A stretch of 49,376 bases of DNA from Actinomycetes bacterium. GTDB lineage: Bacteria; Actinomycetota; Actinomycetes; Mycobacteriales; Mycobacteriaceae. The stretch is from the NCBI GenBank assembly GCA_023404955.1, contig JAEXZY010000124.1, positions 1 through 49,376 of the forward strand, given 5' to 3'. Of the stretch, positions 40,431 through 47,447 are shown piece after piece. The number at the start of each line of letters is the position of its first letter. Position 1 is the first letter of the stretch. Below the pieces are notes generated by a model. It did not search any database, was not told where the DNA came from, and saw only the letters and a list, made by a program, of their open reading frames with translations. Position numbers and translations under genes: made by a program.

Positions 40431-41827
40431 AGGGAAATCCTTTCCGCATTGTGGGATTCGAGGCGTTCTTCGAGTTCTTCGAGGGTCGTGCCCTTGGTCT
40501 CGGGGACGAGACGGTGCACGAAGATCCAGGAGGCGATGTTGACGATGACGAACAGCGCGAACGTGCCGGTGGAGCCGAGCGCATCGTTCAGCAGCGGGAA
40601 CAGGAACGAGATGACCGCGTTGGTGCACCACAGCACGAACACCGCGATACCCATGGCGAACCCGCGCACCGAAAGCGGGAAGATCTCGGAGAGGAGCAAC
40701 CACACGCAGGTCCCGATGAACATCTGCACGAAGGCGACGAACAGGACCATGCAGCCGAGGATCACATAGCTGCGCAGGTCGGATGGGGACATGAGGAACA
40801 CTGCGGCGAGGGCGGCCTGCGAGGCGGCGACGCCGGCGAATCCGATCAGCAGCATCGTCCGGCGGCCGATGTAGCCGAGCAGGATGATGCCGATGATCGT
40901 GGTGACCACCGAGGTGACCCCGACCGCGATCGTCGCGACCAGCGCTGCACTGACCCCCAGCCCACTCTGCTCGAGAATCGTTGGCGCATAGTAGTTCACG
41001 GTGTTGATGCCGGTGGCCTGCTGGACGATGGCCAGGCCGCAGCCGATGAGCACGACACGTCGAATCCACGGCACGTCGCGGATCACCGTGAACGGCGTGC
41101 TGGTGGTCTTGAGCATGTGCCGGGTGTGGTCGACGACGATCGCATACTCCGCGTCGGCCTCGCCGGGAGTCCGGCTCATTCGCAGAACGTCACGCGCCTC
41201 GGCCAGCCGTCCCTGGAGGGCATACCAACGCGGGGAGTCCGGGAGGATGAGCATGCCGAGGAGGAGGGCGATCGCGGGGACCGCGGCGACCGCGAGCATC
41301 GTGCGCCAGACGTGCGGGTCGTGGACGAGATGGTCGAGTAGTGCGTTGGTGGCGAAAGCGAGCATCTGGCCGGTGACGATCATCAGCTCGTTGATCGTCA
41401 CCATCCGTCCGCGCCGGTCAGCGGGCGCGAGCTCGGCGAGGTAGAGCGGGCAGGTGACCGCGGCCGCGCCGACTCCGAGGCCGAGGACAATGCGCGCGGC
41501 CACCATGATCTGCACGTTCGGCGCCAGCGCGCATCCGATCGCGCCCACCAGGAAGAGTCCGGCACACATCAGCAGCGTGCGCTTGCGGCCCACCCGGTCG
41601 GCCACCCGGCCGCCGAACAGTGCGCCGAACGCCGCCCCCGGGAACAGCAGCGAGCTGACCACGGTCGCTTCCCCGAACGCCGACAGGTCGAGGTCGTCCT
41701 TCATGTAGAGCAGAGCACCGGAGATGACACCGGTGTCGTAGCCGAACAGCAGGCCGCCGAGGGTGGCGATGACGGTGAGCTTGGTGAGGAAGCGACCCGT
41801 ACTCGCGGGTGCATCAGGGTGGGACAC
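40427..41827 (-). CDS. MFS sugar porter (IolT-like inositol/sugar transporter)
   Basis: 466 aa, 12 membrane helices. Sugar-porter signatures are all present: FGYDTGVISGALL in helix 1, GRVADRVGRKRTLL after helix 2, PLYLAELAPADRRGRM after helix 4, LPDSPRWY in the central loop, QQATGINTVNYYAPTI in helix 7 and VPETKGTTLEELE at the end. It is a proton symporter for a sugar or inositol. First gene of the operon, with a GTG start and GAGG ribosome site, directly downstream of the LacI operator. Confidence 0.93.
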   Translation of the reverse strand: MSHPDAPASTGRFLTKLTVIATLGGLLFGYDTGVISGALLYMKDDLDLSAFGEATVVSSLLFPGAAFGALFGGRVADRVGRKRTLLMCAGLFLVGAIGCALAPNVQIMVAARIVLGLGVGAAAVTCPLYLAELAPADRRGRMVTINELMIVTGQMLAFATNALLDHLVHDPHVWRTMLAVAAVPAIALLLGMLILPDSPRWYALQGRLAEARDVLRMSRTPGEADAEYAIVVDHTRHMLKTTSTPFTVIRDVPWIRRVVLIGCGLAIVQQATGINTVNYYAPTILEQSGLGVSAALVATIAVGVTSVVTTIIGIILLGYIGRRTMLLIGFAGVAASQAALAAVFLMSPSDLRSYVILGCMVLFVAFVQMFIGTCVWLLLSEIFPLSVRGFAMGIAVFVLWCTNAVISFLFPLLNDALGSTGTFALFVIVNIASWIFVHRLVPETKGTTLEELEERLESHNAERISL

Positions 41828-41846
41828 GGGGAACCTCGCTTCGGTG

Positions 41847-41873
41847 ACTAACGCGCGTTAGTAACGCGCGTGA
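41847..41873. promoter_or_regulatory. LacI-type operator, perfect palindrome plus partial second copy
   Basis: ACTAACGCGCGTTAGT (41847-41862) is a perfect 16-base palindrome with the central CG typical of LacI/GalR sites. TAACGCGCGTGA (41862-41873) repeats the core TAACGCGCGT directly after it. It lies in the 121-base gap between the divergent porter operon and the LacI gene, 20 bases before the porter start. Binding should repress the operon until an inducer is present, and may autoregulate the lacI gene. Confidence 0.75.
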
Positions 41874-41948
41874 GGTCTACTATGACTTCGCCGCCCGACT
41901 GTGTCAACCGTCACGTTCGGCAGTCACCCCGGACAAAGGAACTCGATC

Positions 41949-42971
41949 GTGAACACCACCCGCAGGCGCCGCCCCACGATGGCCGACGTCGCCGAACGCG
42001 CCGGGGTGTCGCGCACGCTGGTGTCCTTCATCCTCGACGGCAAGCCGGGCGCCAGTGACGAGACCCGCCAGCGAGTCCTCGCCATCGCCGAGGAGATCGG
42101 CTACCGGCCCGATTCCGCGGCCCGCCTCCTGGCCCAGGGCCGAAGCCGCACGATCGGCGTCATGATCGACGTGCGCCAGCTCTTCCAAGCCGAACTCGTC
42201 ACCGAAATCTACCCTGCCGCAGAACAATTGGGCTATGAGGTGCTGCTGTCGGCCAACCTCCCGGACCGCACCGAAGCTGCCGTGGTGGACTCGCTGATCA
42301 GTCATCGCTGCGGGGCGTTGCTGCTCCTCGGTCCACGCGCCGCCCCATCCGATCTGCTGCGCCTGGCCGAGCGGGTGCCCTTGGTGGTGGCCGGGCGCCG
42401 GTTACCGGGGCTGCAGCCGGACGTTCCGCTCGCGACCGTGCGCACCAACGATGCCAAGGGAATGCGGCAGGCGGTCGACTACCTGGTCGATCTGGGCCAC
42501 CGCCGCATCCACCACGTCGACGGTGGCACCGATCCGGGATCGGCCGACCGTTCGCGGGCCTACCGGGCCGCGATGCGCGCGCACGGTCTGACCGACGAGA
42601 TCACCGTCATCGCCGGCGCGCACAACGAGGAAGCAGGCGCTGCCGCGGCACGCACGATGCTGGCCGCAGCCGAGCTCCCGACGGCGGTGCTGGCGGGAAA
42701 CGATCGATGCGCCCTCGGCATTCTCGACGTCTTCACCCGATCCGGAGTGGCTGTGCCGGAGCAGGTTTCGCTCGTCGGATACGACGACAGCCGACTCTCG
42801 GAGAACCCCCGTATCGATCTGACCACCATCCATCAGGACGCGCCCGACATCGCCCGTCGAGCGGTGGAACTCGCGGTGACGATGCTCGTCGACGGCCGCG
42901 ACCACGGCAGGGATGTCGTGCTGGAGCCCACACTCGTGGTGCGCGGAACGACGAGCCCGCCACGCAGCTGA
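41949..42971 (+). CDS. LacI family regulator of the sugar/inositol operon
   Basis: 340 aa. The DNA-binding domain is TMADVAERAGVSRTLVSFIL (residues about 10-29) with the hinge helix DSAARLLAQGRS; a periplasmic-binding-protein-like effector domain follows, ending with the typical VSLVGYDDSRLSENPRIDLTTI. The GTG at 41949 has AAGGA 8 bases upstream and gives a basic tail MNTTRRRRP; a GTG at 41901 is less likely. It is divergent from the porter operon and the likely ligand of the operator at 41847. The effector is probably the transported sugar or inositol. Confidence 0.92.
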   Translation: MNTTRRRRPTMADVAERAGVSRTLVSFILDGKPGASDETRQRVLAIAEEIGYRPDSAARLLAQGRSRTIGVMIDVRQLFQAELVTEIYPAAEQLGYEVLLSANLPDRTEAAVVDSLISHRCGALLLLGPRAAPSDLLRLAERVPLVVAGRRLPGLQPDVPLATVRTNDAKGMRQAVDYLVDLGHRRIHHVDGGTDPGSADRSRAYRAAMRAHGLTDEITVIAGAHNEEAGAAAARTMLAAAELPTAVLAGNDRCALGILDVFTRSGVAVPEQVSLVGYDDSRLSENPRIDLTTIHQDAPDIARRAVELAVTMLVDGRDHGRDVVLEPTLVVRGTTSPPRS

Positions 42972-42981
42972 CCACAACGGG

Positions 42982-43521
42982 TCAGGGCGCAGGGGCAGCG
43001 GCGATCATCCGGTCGATCACCACGAGCAGTCCCTCGTCGGCAGCCGAGGCGACGAGTTGGCCGCCGAGTGCCCGGTGCAGCGCGTTGTAGTAGAGACCAT
43101 CGCCGATCAGCTTGACCGCTCGTGCCGTGTCGAGGTCGCCGATCGCCTCGTGCAGGATCGCGAGCCATTCCGCCGCCGCCGACTCGATCGCGGCCCGGGC
43201 TCGGGCGTCGCCGGCCTGCCGCAGCCGGGACGCCGCGACCAGGATCCGATCGAGCGGAGTGCCCGCGTCGTGGGACGAGCGCACGTAGTAGCGCGCCGGC
43301 CCCTCCGGCGCGGCACGCATCGCGCCCGCGTCCTCGGCGGCGAGCACCGCCAGCCGCTCACACACCGCGGCCGCGAGGTGATCTTTCGACGGGAAGTGAT
43401 AGAGCACGCCGCCCTTCGACACCCCGGCGCGTGCCGCCACCGCGTCGACAGTGGCGAACCGCTCCCCCTCTTCGGCGAGCAGGTCTGCGTAGGCATCGAG
43501 GACGCGATCACGCGAGGACAT
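42982..43521 (-). CDS. TetR family regulator of the adjacent MFS gene
   Basis: 179 aa. The helix-turn-helix is RDRVLDAYADLLAEEGERFATVDAVAARAGVSKGGVLYHFPSKDHLAAAVCE (about residues 4-55); GVSKGGVLYHFPSK is the classic recognition helix of drug-efflux repressors such as those of the YbiH/CecR or EmrR-neighbour type. The C-terminal helical domain is short. It is divergent from the MFS gene over 56 bases that contain a clear inverted repeat. The ATG is supported by a leaderless -10 element. Confidence 0.88.
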   Translation of the reverse strand: MSSRDRVLDAYADLLAEEGERFATVDAVAARAGVSKGGVLYHFPSKDHLAAAVCERLAVLAAEDAGAMRAAPEGPARYYVRSSHDAGTPLDRILVAASRLRQAGDARARAAIESAAAEWLAILHEAIGDLDTARAVKLIGDGLYYNALHRALGGQLVASAADEGLLVVIDRMIAAAPAP

Positions 43522-43527
43522 GCAGCC

Positions 43528-43533
43528 AGCCTA
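43528..43533 (-). promoter_or_regulatory. -10 hexamer TAGGCT of the TetR gene
   Basis: On the minus strand TAGGCT ends 6 bases before the ATG at 43521, predicting a leaderless transcript. Confidence 0.45.
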
Positions 43534-43547
43534 AAACCCGTTGGTTT

Positions 43548-43571
43548 ACTGCACCGTCTGGACGGTACAGT
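43548..43571. promoter_or_regulatory. inverted-repeat operator over the MFS promoter
   Basis: ACTGCACCGTC (43548-43558) and GACGGTACAGT (43561-43571) pair at 10 of 11 positions across a 2-base centre. The right arm contains TACAGT (43566-43571), a TAnnnT -10 element 6 bases before the MFS ATG at 43578. A dimer of the TetR protein bound here would block the MFS promoter. Confidence 0.7.
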
Positions 43572-43577
43572 CCGCGC

Positions 43578-44786
43578 ATGGGGATCTACCGGGAACTGTT
43601 TCGCGTCCCCCGCGTCCCCACCATCACCGCGGCGCAGCTCTTCGCGAGGCTGCCGCTGGGCATGCTGTCGCTGGCGATCCTGGTGCACGTCGAACACCGC
43701 ACCGGCTCCTACGCCACTGCGGGTGTGGTGGTCGCCTGCCTGACCATCGGCGAAGCGGTCGCGATGCCGCTCACGTCGCGGCTCGCCGGACGCGGCGAAC
43801 GGACGGCGACGACCCTGGCGGTGTGCGCCGCGGTCAACGGCGCCAGCATGCTCGGCCTCGCCGCCGCGACGTTCTCCGGCCCACCGCTGATGGCTCTGGG
43901 TCTGCTGGTCGGAGCGTCGGTACCGCCGTTGATGCCGGTGGTGCGTGCGCTCTACCCCCAGATGTTGCCCCGCGACGGGGTCCGTGCGCTGTTCGCGCTC
44001 GACACCACCGCGCAGGAAATGATCTGGGTCATCGGTCCCGTGGCGGCCATGTCGCTCTCGACGCTGGTGTCCACCGCGATGCCGCTGATCGCCTCGGCCG
44101 CGATCACGGTGGTGGGCACGGCGTGGTTCCTCGCCAGCGCACGCGGACTGCGCCCGAGTTCAGGCCCGCGTGCCCGCGGTCGCGGCCGGGTGCTTCTCCG
44201 CCGCAGCGTGCTGCTCGCCATGGTCGCCGGGTGTGCCCTCGTCGGCTCGTTCACCGCGCTGGAGGTCGGCGTGGTCGCCGAGCTCGGCAACAGCGGTCTG
44301 ACCGCGGGCCTCGCGATCGCGCTGGCCAGCGTCGGATCCGTCGTCGGTGGCCTCACGTTCGGACACCGACGCCTCGGGCTGGGCGGCGTCGTCGCAGCCC
44401 TGACCGTCGTGACAGTCGGTACCGCGACGTTCGGTCTCACCCACAGCCTGGCCCTGCAGATGTGTGCCCTGTTCGTCTCCGGGATGGGGTTCGCACCGGC
44501 GATGTCGGCGCTGTACTTCATGGTGTCGCAGGACGTCGACGACGATGTGGCCACCGAGGCGTTCGGCTGGCTGCACAGCGGTGCGTTGATCGGTGCGGCC
44601 TTGGGCACCGCAGCAGCAGGCGCGGCCACCGATGCGCACGGCCCCGCCGGTGCGGTCGTGGCGGCGACCCTGTTCGGGATCGTCGGTGCGCTGAGCCCGC
44701 TGGTGGCCCGCGCCACCGGACGCGTGGGCGGCCTGGAGGAGCCGGCGGTCCGGGAGCCCTGCCCTACACTTCGGGTCGATGGATGA
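43578..44786 (+). CDS. MFS transporter
   Basis: 402 aa with about 12 membrane helices and a C-terminal tail. It starts MGIYRELFRVPRVPTITAAQ and carries MFS loops such as TSRLAGRGERTATT after helix 2. The type is that of small actinobacterial efflux MFS proteins; the substrate is unknown. The TetR/operator arrangement points to an inducible exporter. Its stop overlaps the cobM start by eight bases, so it is physically coupled to B12 genes, whether or not it has anything to do with corrinoids. Confidence 0.88.
   Translation: MGIYRELFRVPRVPTITAAQLFARLPLGMLSLAILVHVEHRTGSYATAGVVVACLTIGEAVAMPLTSRLAGRGERTATTLAVCAAVNGASMLGLAAATFSGPPLMALGLLVGASVPPLMPVVRALYPQMLPRDGVRALFALDTTAQEMIWVIGPVAAMSLSTLVSTAMPLIASAAITVVGTAWFLASARGLRPSSGPRARGRGRVLLRRSVLLAMVAGCALVGSFTALEVGVVAELGNSGLTAGLAIALASVGSVVGGLTFGHRRLGLGGVVAALTVVTVGTATFGLTHSLALQMCALFVSGMGFAPAMSALYFMVSQDVDDDVATEAFGWLHSGALIGAALGTAAAGAATDAHGPAGAVVAATLFGIVGALSPLVARATGRVGGLEEPAVREPCPTLRVDG
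44765..44770 (+). promoter_or_regulatory. -10 hexamer TACACT, possible cobM promoter
   Basis: TACACT lies inside the last codons of the MFS gene and 8 bases before the cobM ATG. It would let cobM-bluB be transcribed on their own as a leaderless mRNA. Confidence 0.35.
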
Positions 44787-45552
44787 CGACCGGGTTGTGC
44801 AGTTCGTCGGTGCCGGCCCGGGTGCTGCCGACCTGCTGACGGTGCGGGCCACGCACCTGCTGGCCGACGCCGACGTCGTGCTCTACCCCGGCAGCTATCT
44901 CGATCCCGACGTGCTCGCGCACTGCTCCCCCGGCGCCGACCTCGTCGACACGGCCGACCTCGACCTGGACGGCATCGTCGAGCGCATCGTGACCGCCCAC
45001 CGGGCCGGGCGTCGCGTCGTGCGACTGGTGTCCGGCGATCCGTCGCTGTACTCCGCGGTGAGCGAGCAGACCCGCCGGCTCGATGCGGCCGCCGTGCCGT
45101 GGACCGTCACTCCGGGAGTGCCCGCCTACGCGGCCGCCGCCGCCCGCGTCGGGCGCGAACTCACCGTGCCCCTGGTCGCCCAGTCGGTGGTCCTGACCCG
45201 CACCCAGCAGCGCTCGACCGCGATGCCCGACACGGAATCGCTCGCCGCCTTCGCCGCCACCCGCGCCACGCTGGTGCTGCATCTGGCCGTCACCCGTATC
45301 AGGGAGCTGATGGCCGAGCTGAGCACCGACTACGGACCGGACTGCCCCGTCGTCGTCGTGTACCGCGCGTCCCAGCCGCAGGAGGTGGTGCTGCGGGGCA
45401 CGGTGTCCGACATCGCCGACGCCGTCGCGGCAGCTGGGTTTCGCTCTGCCGCAGTGATTCTCGTGGGCCGAGCGATGGCAGATCGCACCGATCCGTGCGC
45501 CGGGGAGAGTCACCTGTACGACCCGGCGCGGGATCGGTCCATCCGCCCGTGA
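44779..45552 (+). CDS. cobM: precorrin-4 C11-methyltransferase
   Basis: 257 aa SAM-dependent methyltransferase of the aerobic cobalamin pathway, methylating C11 of precorrin-4 to give precorrin-5. The tetrapyrrole methylase blocks are FVGAGPGAADLLTVRA, DADVVLYPGSYL, VRLVSGDPSLYSAVSEQ and the central VTPGVPAYAAAAARVGRELTVP. It overlaps the MFS gene upstream by eight bases and bluB downstream by four. In H37Rv cobM lies elsewhere (beside cobK, near Rv2070c-Rv2071c), so this location is different. Confidence 0.94.
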   Translation: MDDDRVVQFVGAGPGAADLLTVRATHLLADADVVLYPGSYLDPDVLAHCSPGADLVDTADLDLDGIVERIVTAHRAGRRVVRLVSGDPSLYSAVSEQTRRLDAAAVPWTVTPGVPAYAAAAARVGRELTVPLVAQSVVLTRTQQRSTAMPDTESLAAFAATRATLVLHLAVTRIRELMAELSTDYGPDCPVVVVYRASQPQEVVLRGTVSDIADAVAAAGFRSAAVILVGRAMADRTDPCAGESHLYDPARDRSIRP

Positions 45553-46175
45553 CCGACCTGTACGACGTGATCCGCCGGCGCCGCGACACCCGCCGCGAGT
45601 TCACCGGTGAACCGGTGTCCGACGACGTCCTCGAACGCGTGCTGCTGGCCGCGCACGCCGCCCCGTCGGTCGGCATGAGCCAGCCGTGGGACTTCGTGCT
45701 GGTGCGTTCGCCGCAGACCCTGCGCGCGTTTCGTGACCACGTCGCGGTCGAACGCGAGGTCTTCGCCTCCACGCTGACCGGCGAACGCGCCGAAACGTTT
45801 TCGCGTATCACGATCGAGGGGATCTGCGAATCCGGACTCGGTGTCGTGGTCGGCTACGACCCCACCCGCGGCGGTGCGCAGGTCCTCGGCCGCCACGCCA
45901 TCCCCGACGCCGGGCTCTATTCCGTGGTGTGCGCGATCCAAAACTTCTGGCTCGCAGCGACGGCCGAGGACTTGGGTGTCGGCTGGGTGTCGTTCTATCG
46001 CGAGGACTTCCTCCGCGCATTGGTCGGGATGCCCGCACACGTGCGTCCCGTCGCCTGGCTGTGCGTCGGGCCGGTGGCCGACGTCCCCGACGTGCCCGAC
46101 CTGGAACGCTTCGGCTGGCGGGCTCGAAGCTCCCTGCATTCCGTCGTGCACGAGGAGCGCTACCGAGCGCGCTGA
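45549..46175 (+). CDS. bluB: 5,6-dimethylbenzimidazole synthase
   Basis: 208 aa flavin-dependent nitroreductase-fold enzyme that breaks down FMNH2 with oxygen to make 5,6-dimethylbenzimidazole, the lower ligand of B12. The FMN-binding block is RRRDTRREFTGEPVSDDVLERVL, then GMSQPWDFVLVRS, GYDPTRGGAQVLGRHAIPD and DLGVGWVSFYRED. It corresponds to Rv0306 in type. The GTG start overlaps cobM by four bases, linking corrin ring and lower ligand synthesis. It is convergent with cobU. Confidence 0.9.
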   Translation: MTDLYDVIRRRRDTRREFTGEPVSDDVLERVLLAAHAAPSVGMSQPWDFVLVRSPQTLRAFRDHVAVEREVFASTLTGERAETFSRITIEGICESGLGVVVGYDPTRGGAQVLGRHAIPDAGLYSVVCAIQNFWLAATAEDLGVGWVSFYREDFLRALVGMPAHVRPVAWLCVGPVADVPDVPDLERFGWRARSSLHSVVHEERYRAR

Positions 46176-46193
46176 CTCTGGAGCCCTAGAGTC
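46174..46193. terminator. hairpin between convergent bluB and cobU
   Basis: GACTCT (46174-46179) and AGAGTC (46188-46193) are perfect inverted copies around an 8-base loop. The element spans the 10-base gap and touches both stop codons, so it could terminate in both directions. Confidence 0.4.
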
Positions 46194-46710
46194 GCAGTAC
46201 CCGGCCCGCGATCACGAGATGCACCTCGTCGCACACCATGGCGACGCGCTGATTCACCATGCCCAGTAGATCCCGGAACAGAACCCCCGAGCGATGCGCG
46301 GGCACCACACCCAGGCCGACCTCGTTGGTCACCACCACGGCATCGGGGGTGCGCCGCAGAGCCTCGCACAACGCCTCGGTGCGGGCGCCGACGATGTCGT
46401 GCACATGCGTCGAATCCGCTTCCCACAGTTGGGCATCGTCGACGACGGCGACCACCCAGGTACTCACGCAGTCCAGCAGGACGGCACCGTCCGCGTCGTC
46501 GAGGGCGCGGACCGGATCGGCGGTCTCGACGGTCGACCACGTCGTCGGCCGGCGTGCGCGGTGCGCGGCCACGCGCGCATCCCAGTCGAGATCCCGGCCG
46601 TCGGCGGCCCGGCCCGGAGCGATGTAGGTGACGGCCCCGGCGTCGGCGAGCAACCCTTCGGCGTGCCGGGACTTGCCCGAGCGGACGCCACCGGTGACGA
46701 GGATCCTCAC
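46186..46710 (-). CDS. cobU: adenosylcobinamide kinase / phosphate guanylyltransferase
   Basis: 174 aa bifunctional enzyme that phosphorylates adenosylcobinamide and then attaches GMP. The P-loop is GGVRSGKS (residues 7-14), close to the family GxxRSGKS. His50 (RVAAHRARRP) is the likely guanylylated residue. Later blocks are VLLDCVSTWV and VVTNEVGLGVVPAHRSGVLFRDLLG. It is the last gene of the cobF-cobQ-cobK-cobU run, starting within the end of cobK (ATGA overlap). Corresponds to Rv0254c. Confidence 0.94.
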   Translation of the reverse strand: MRILVTGGVRSGKSRHAEGLLADAGAVTYIAPGRAADGRDLDWDARVAAHRARRPTTWSTVETADPVRALDDADGAVLLDCVSTWVVAVVDDAQLWEADSTHVHDIVGARTEALCEALRRTPDAVVVTNEVGLGVVPAHRSGVLFRDLLGMVNQRVAMVCDEVHLVIAGRVLRL

Positions 46711-47447
46711 CGGCTCATCGTAGAGAGCGCGCGAACCCAGGCGGCGGCGTCGTCGATGTCCGAGACGGTCGGCACGTTGGCGCTGCGCGTAGGACGGGCG
46801 ACGATGACGACCGGGATGCCGAGCTGATCAGCGGCCTGCATCTTGGGCCAGGTGAATTCGCCGCCCGAGTCCTTGGTGATGAGCACATCGGCCGCGTGCT
46901 CCCGCATGAGTTCCAGTTCTCCGGCGAGCGCGTAGGGGCCGCGGCTGGTCACCAACCGCCAGCTCGCCGGCAACGCCTCATCGGGAGCCTGCACCACCCG
47001 GGCGAGCGTCGCGTGGTCGCGCAAAGCGGGAATGAACCGGGCCATCTCCTGCCGTCCCACCGTGAGGAACGGTCGGCGGCCGAGCCGCGCGGCCAGCGCC
47101 GCGGCCTCGTCGTGGGACGCCGTCCACTGCCACGAATCGCGAGTGCGGTCTGCCCAGCCGGGCCGCTCGAACCGCAGCAGCGGCACTCCCCGGTGCGCGC
47201 ACGCCGCTGCGGCATTGGCCGAGATCGTCTTGGCGAACGGATGGGTGGCGTCGATGACGACATCGAAATCCGCTAGCGCAGAGGACAACCCGTCGATACC
47301 GCCGAAGCCTCCGATGCGGACCTCGCCGACCGGCAGGCGGGGATTGGCAACGCGGCCGGCCAGTGACGTGGTGACGTGGTCGGTGACCGTGAGGATGTCG
47401 GCCAGGGCGCGAGCCTCCGCGGTGCCGCCCAGCAGCAGGATTCTCAC
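46707..47447 (-). CDS. cobK: precorrin-6A reductase
   Basis: 246 aa NADPH-dependent reductase turning precorrin-6A into precorrin-6B. It starts VRILLLGGTAEARALADIL, the standard CobK N-terminus, followed by VVIDATHPFAKTISANAAAAC, FLTVGRQEMARF, TSRGPYALAGELELM and LITKDSGGEFTWPKMQAA. The GTG at 47447 overlaps the cobQ stop by four bases; an upstream extension inside cobQ is not used. Position between cobQ and cobU differs from H37Rv, where cobK is with cobL and cobM. Confidence 0.93.
   Translation of the reverse strand: MRILLLGGTAEARALADILTVTDHVTTSLAGRVANPRLPVGEVRIGGFGGIDGLSSALADFDVVIDATHPFAKTISANAAAACAHRGVPLLRFERPGWADRTRDSWQWTASHDEAAALAARLGRRPFLTVGRQEMARFIPALRDHATLARVVQAPDEALPASWRLVTSRGPYALAGELELMREHAADVLITKDSGGEFTWPKMQAADQLGIPVVIVARPTRSANVPTVSDIDDAAAWVRALSTMSR

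Noticed and set aside
39525..41069. Longer minus-strand start for the IolE-like gene (514 aa)
   Set aside because: The added 213 residues lie out of frame within the sugar porter, and a good ATG with ribosome site exists at 40430.
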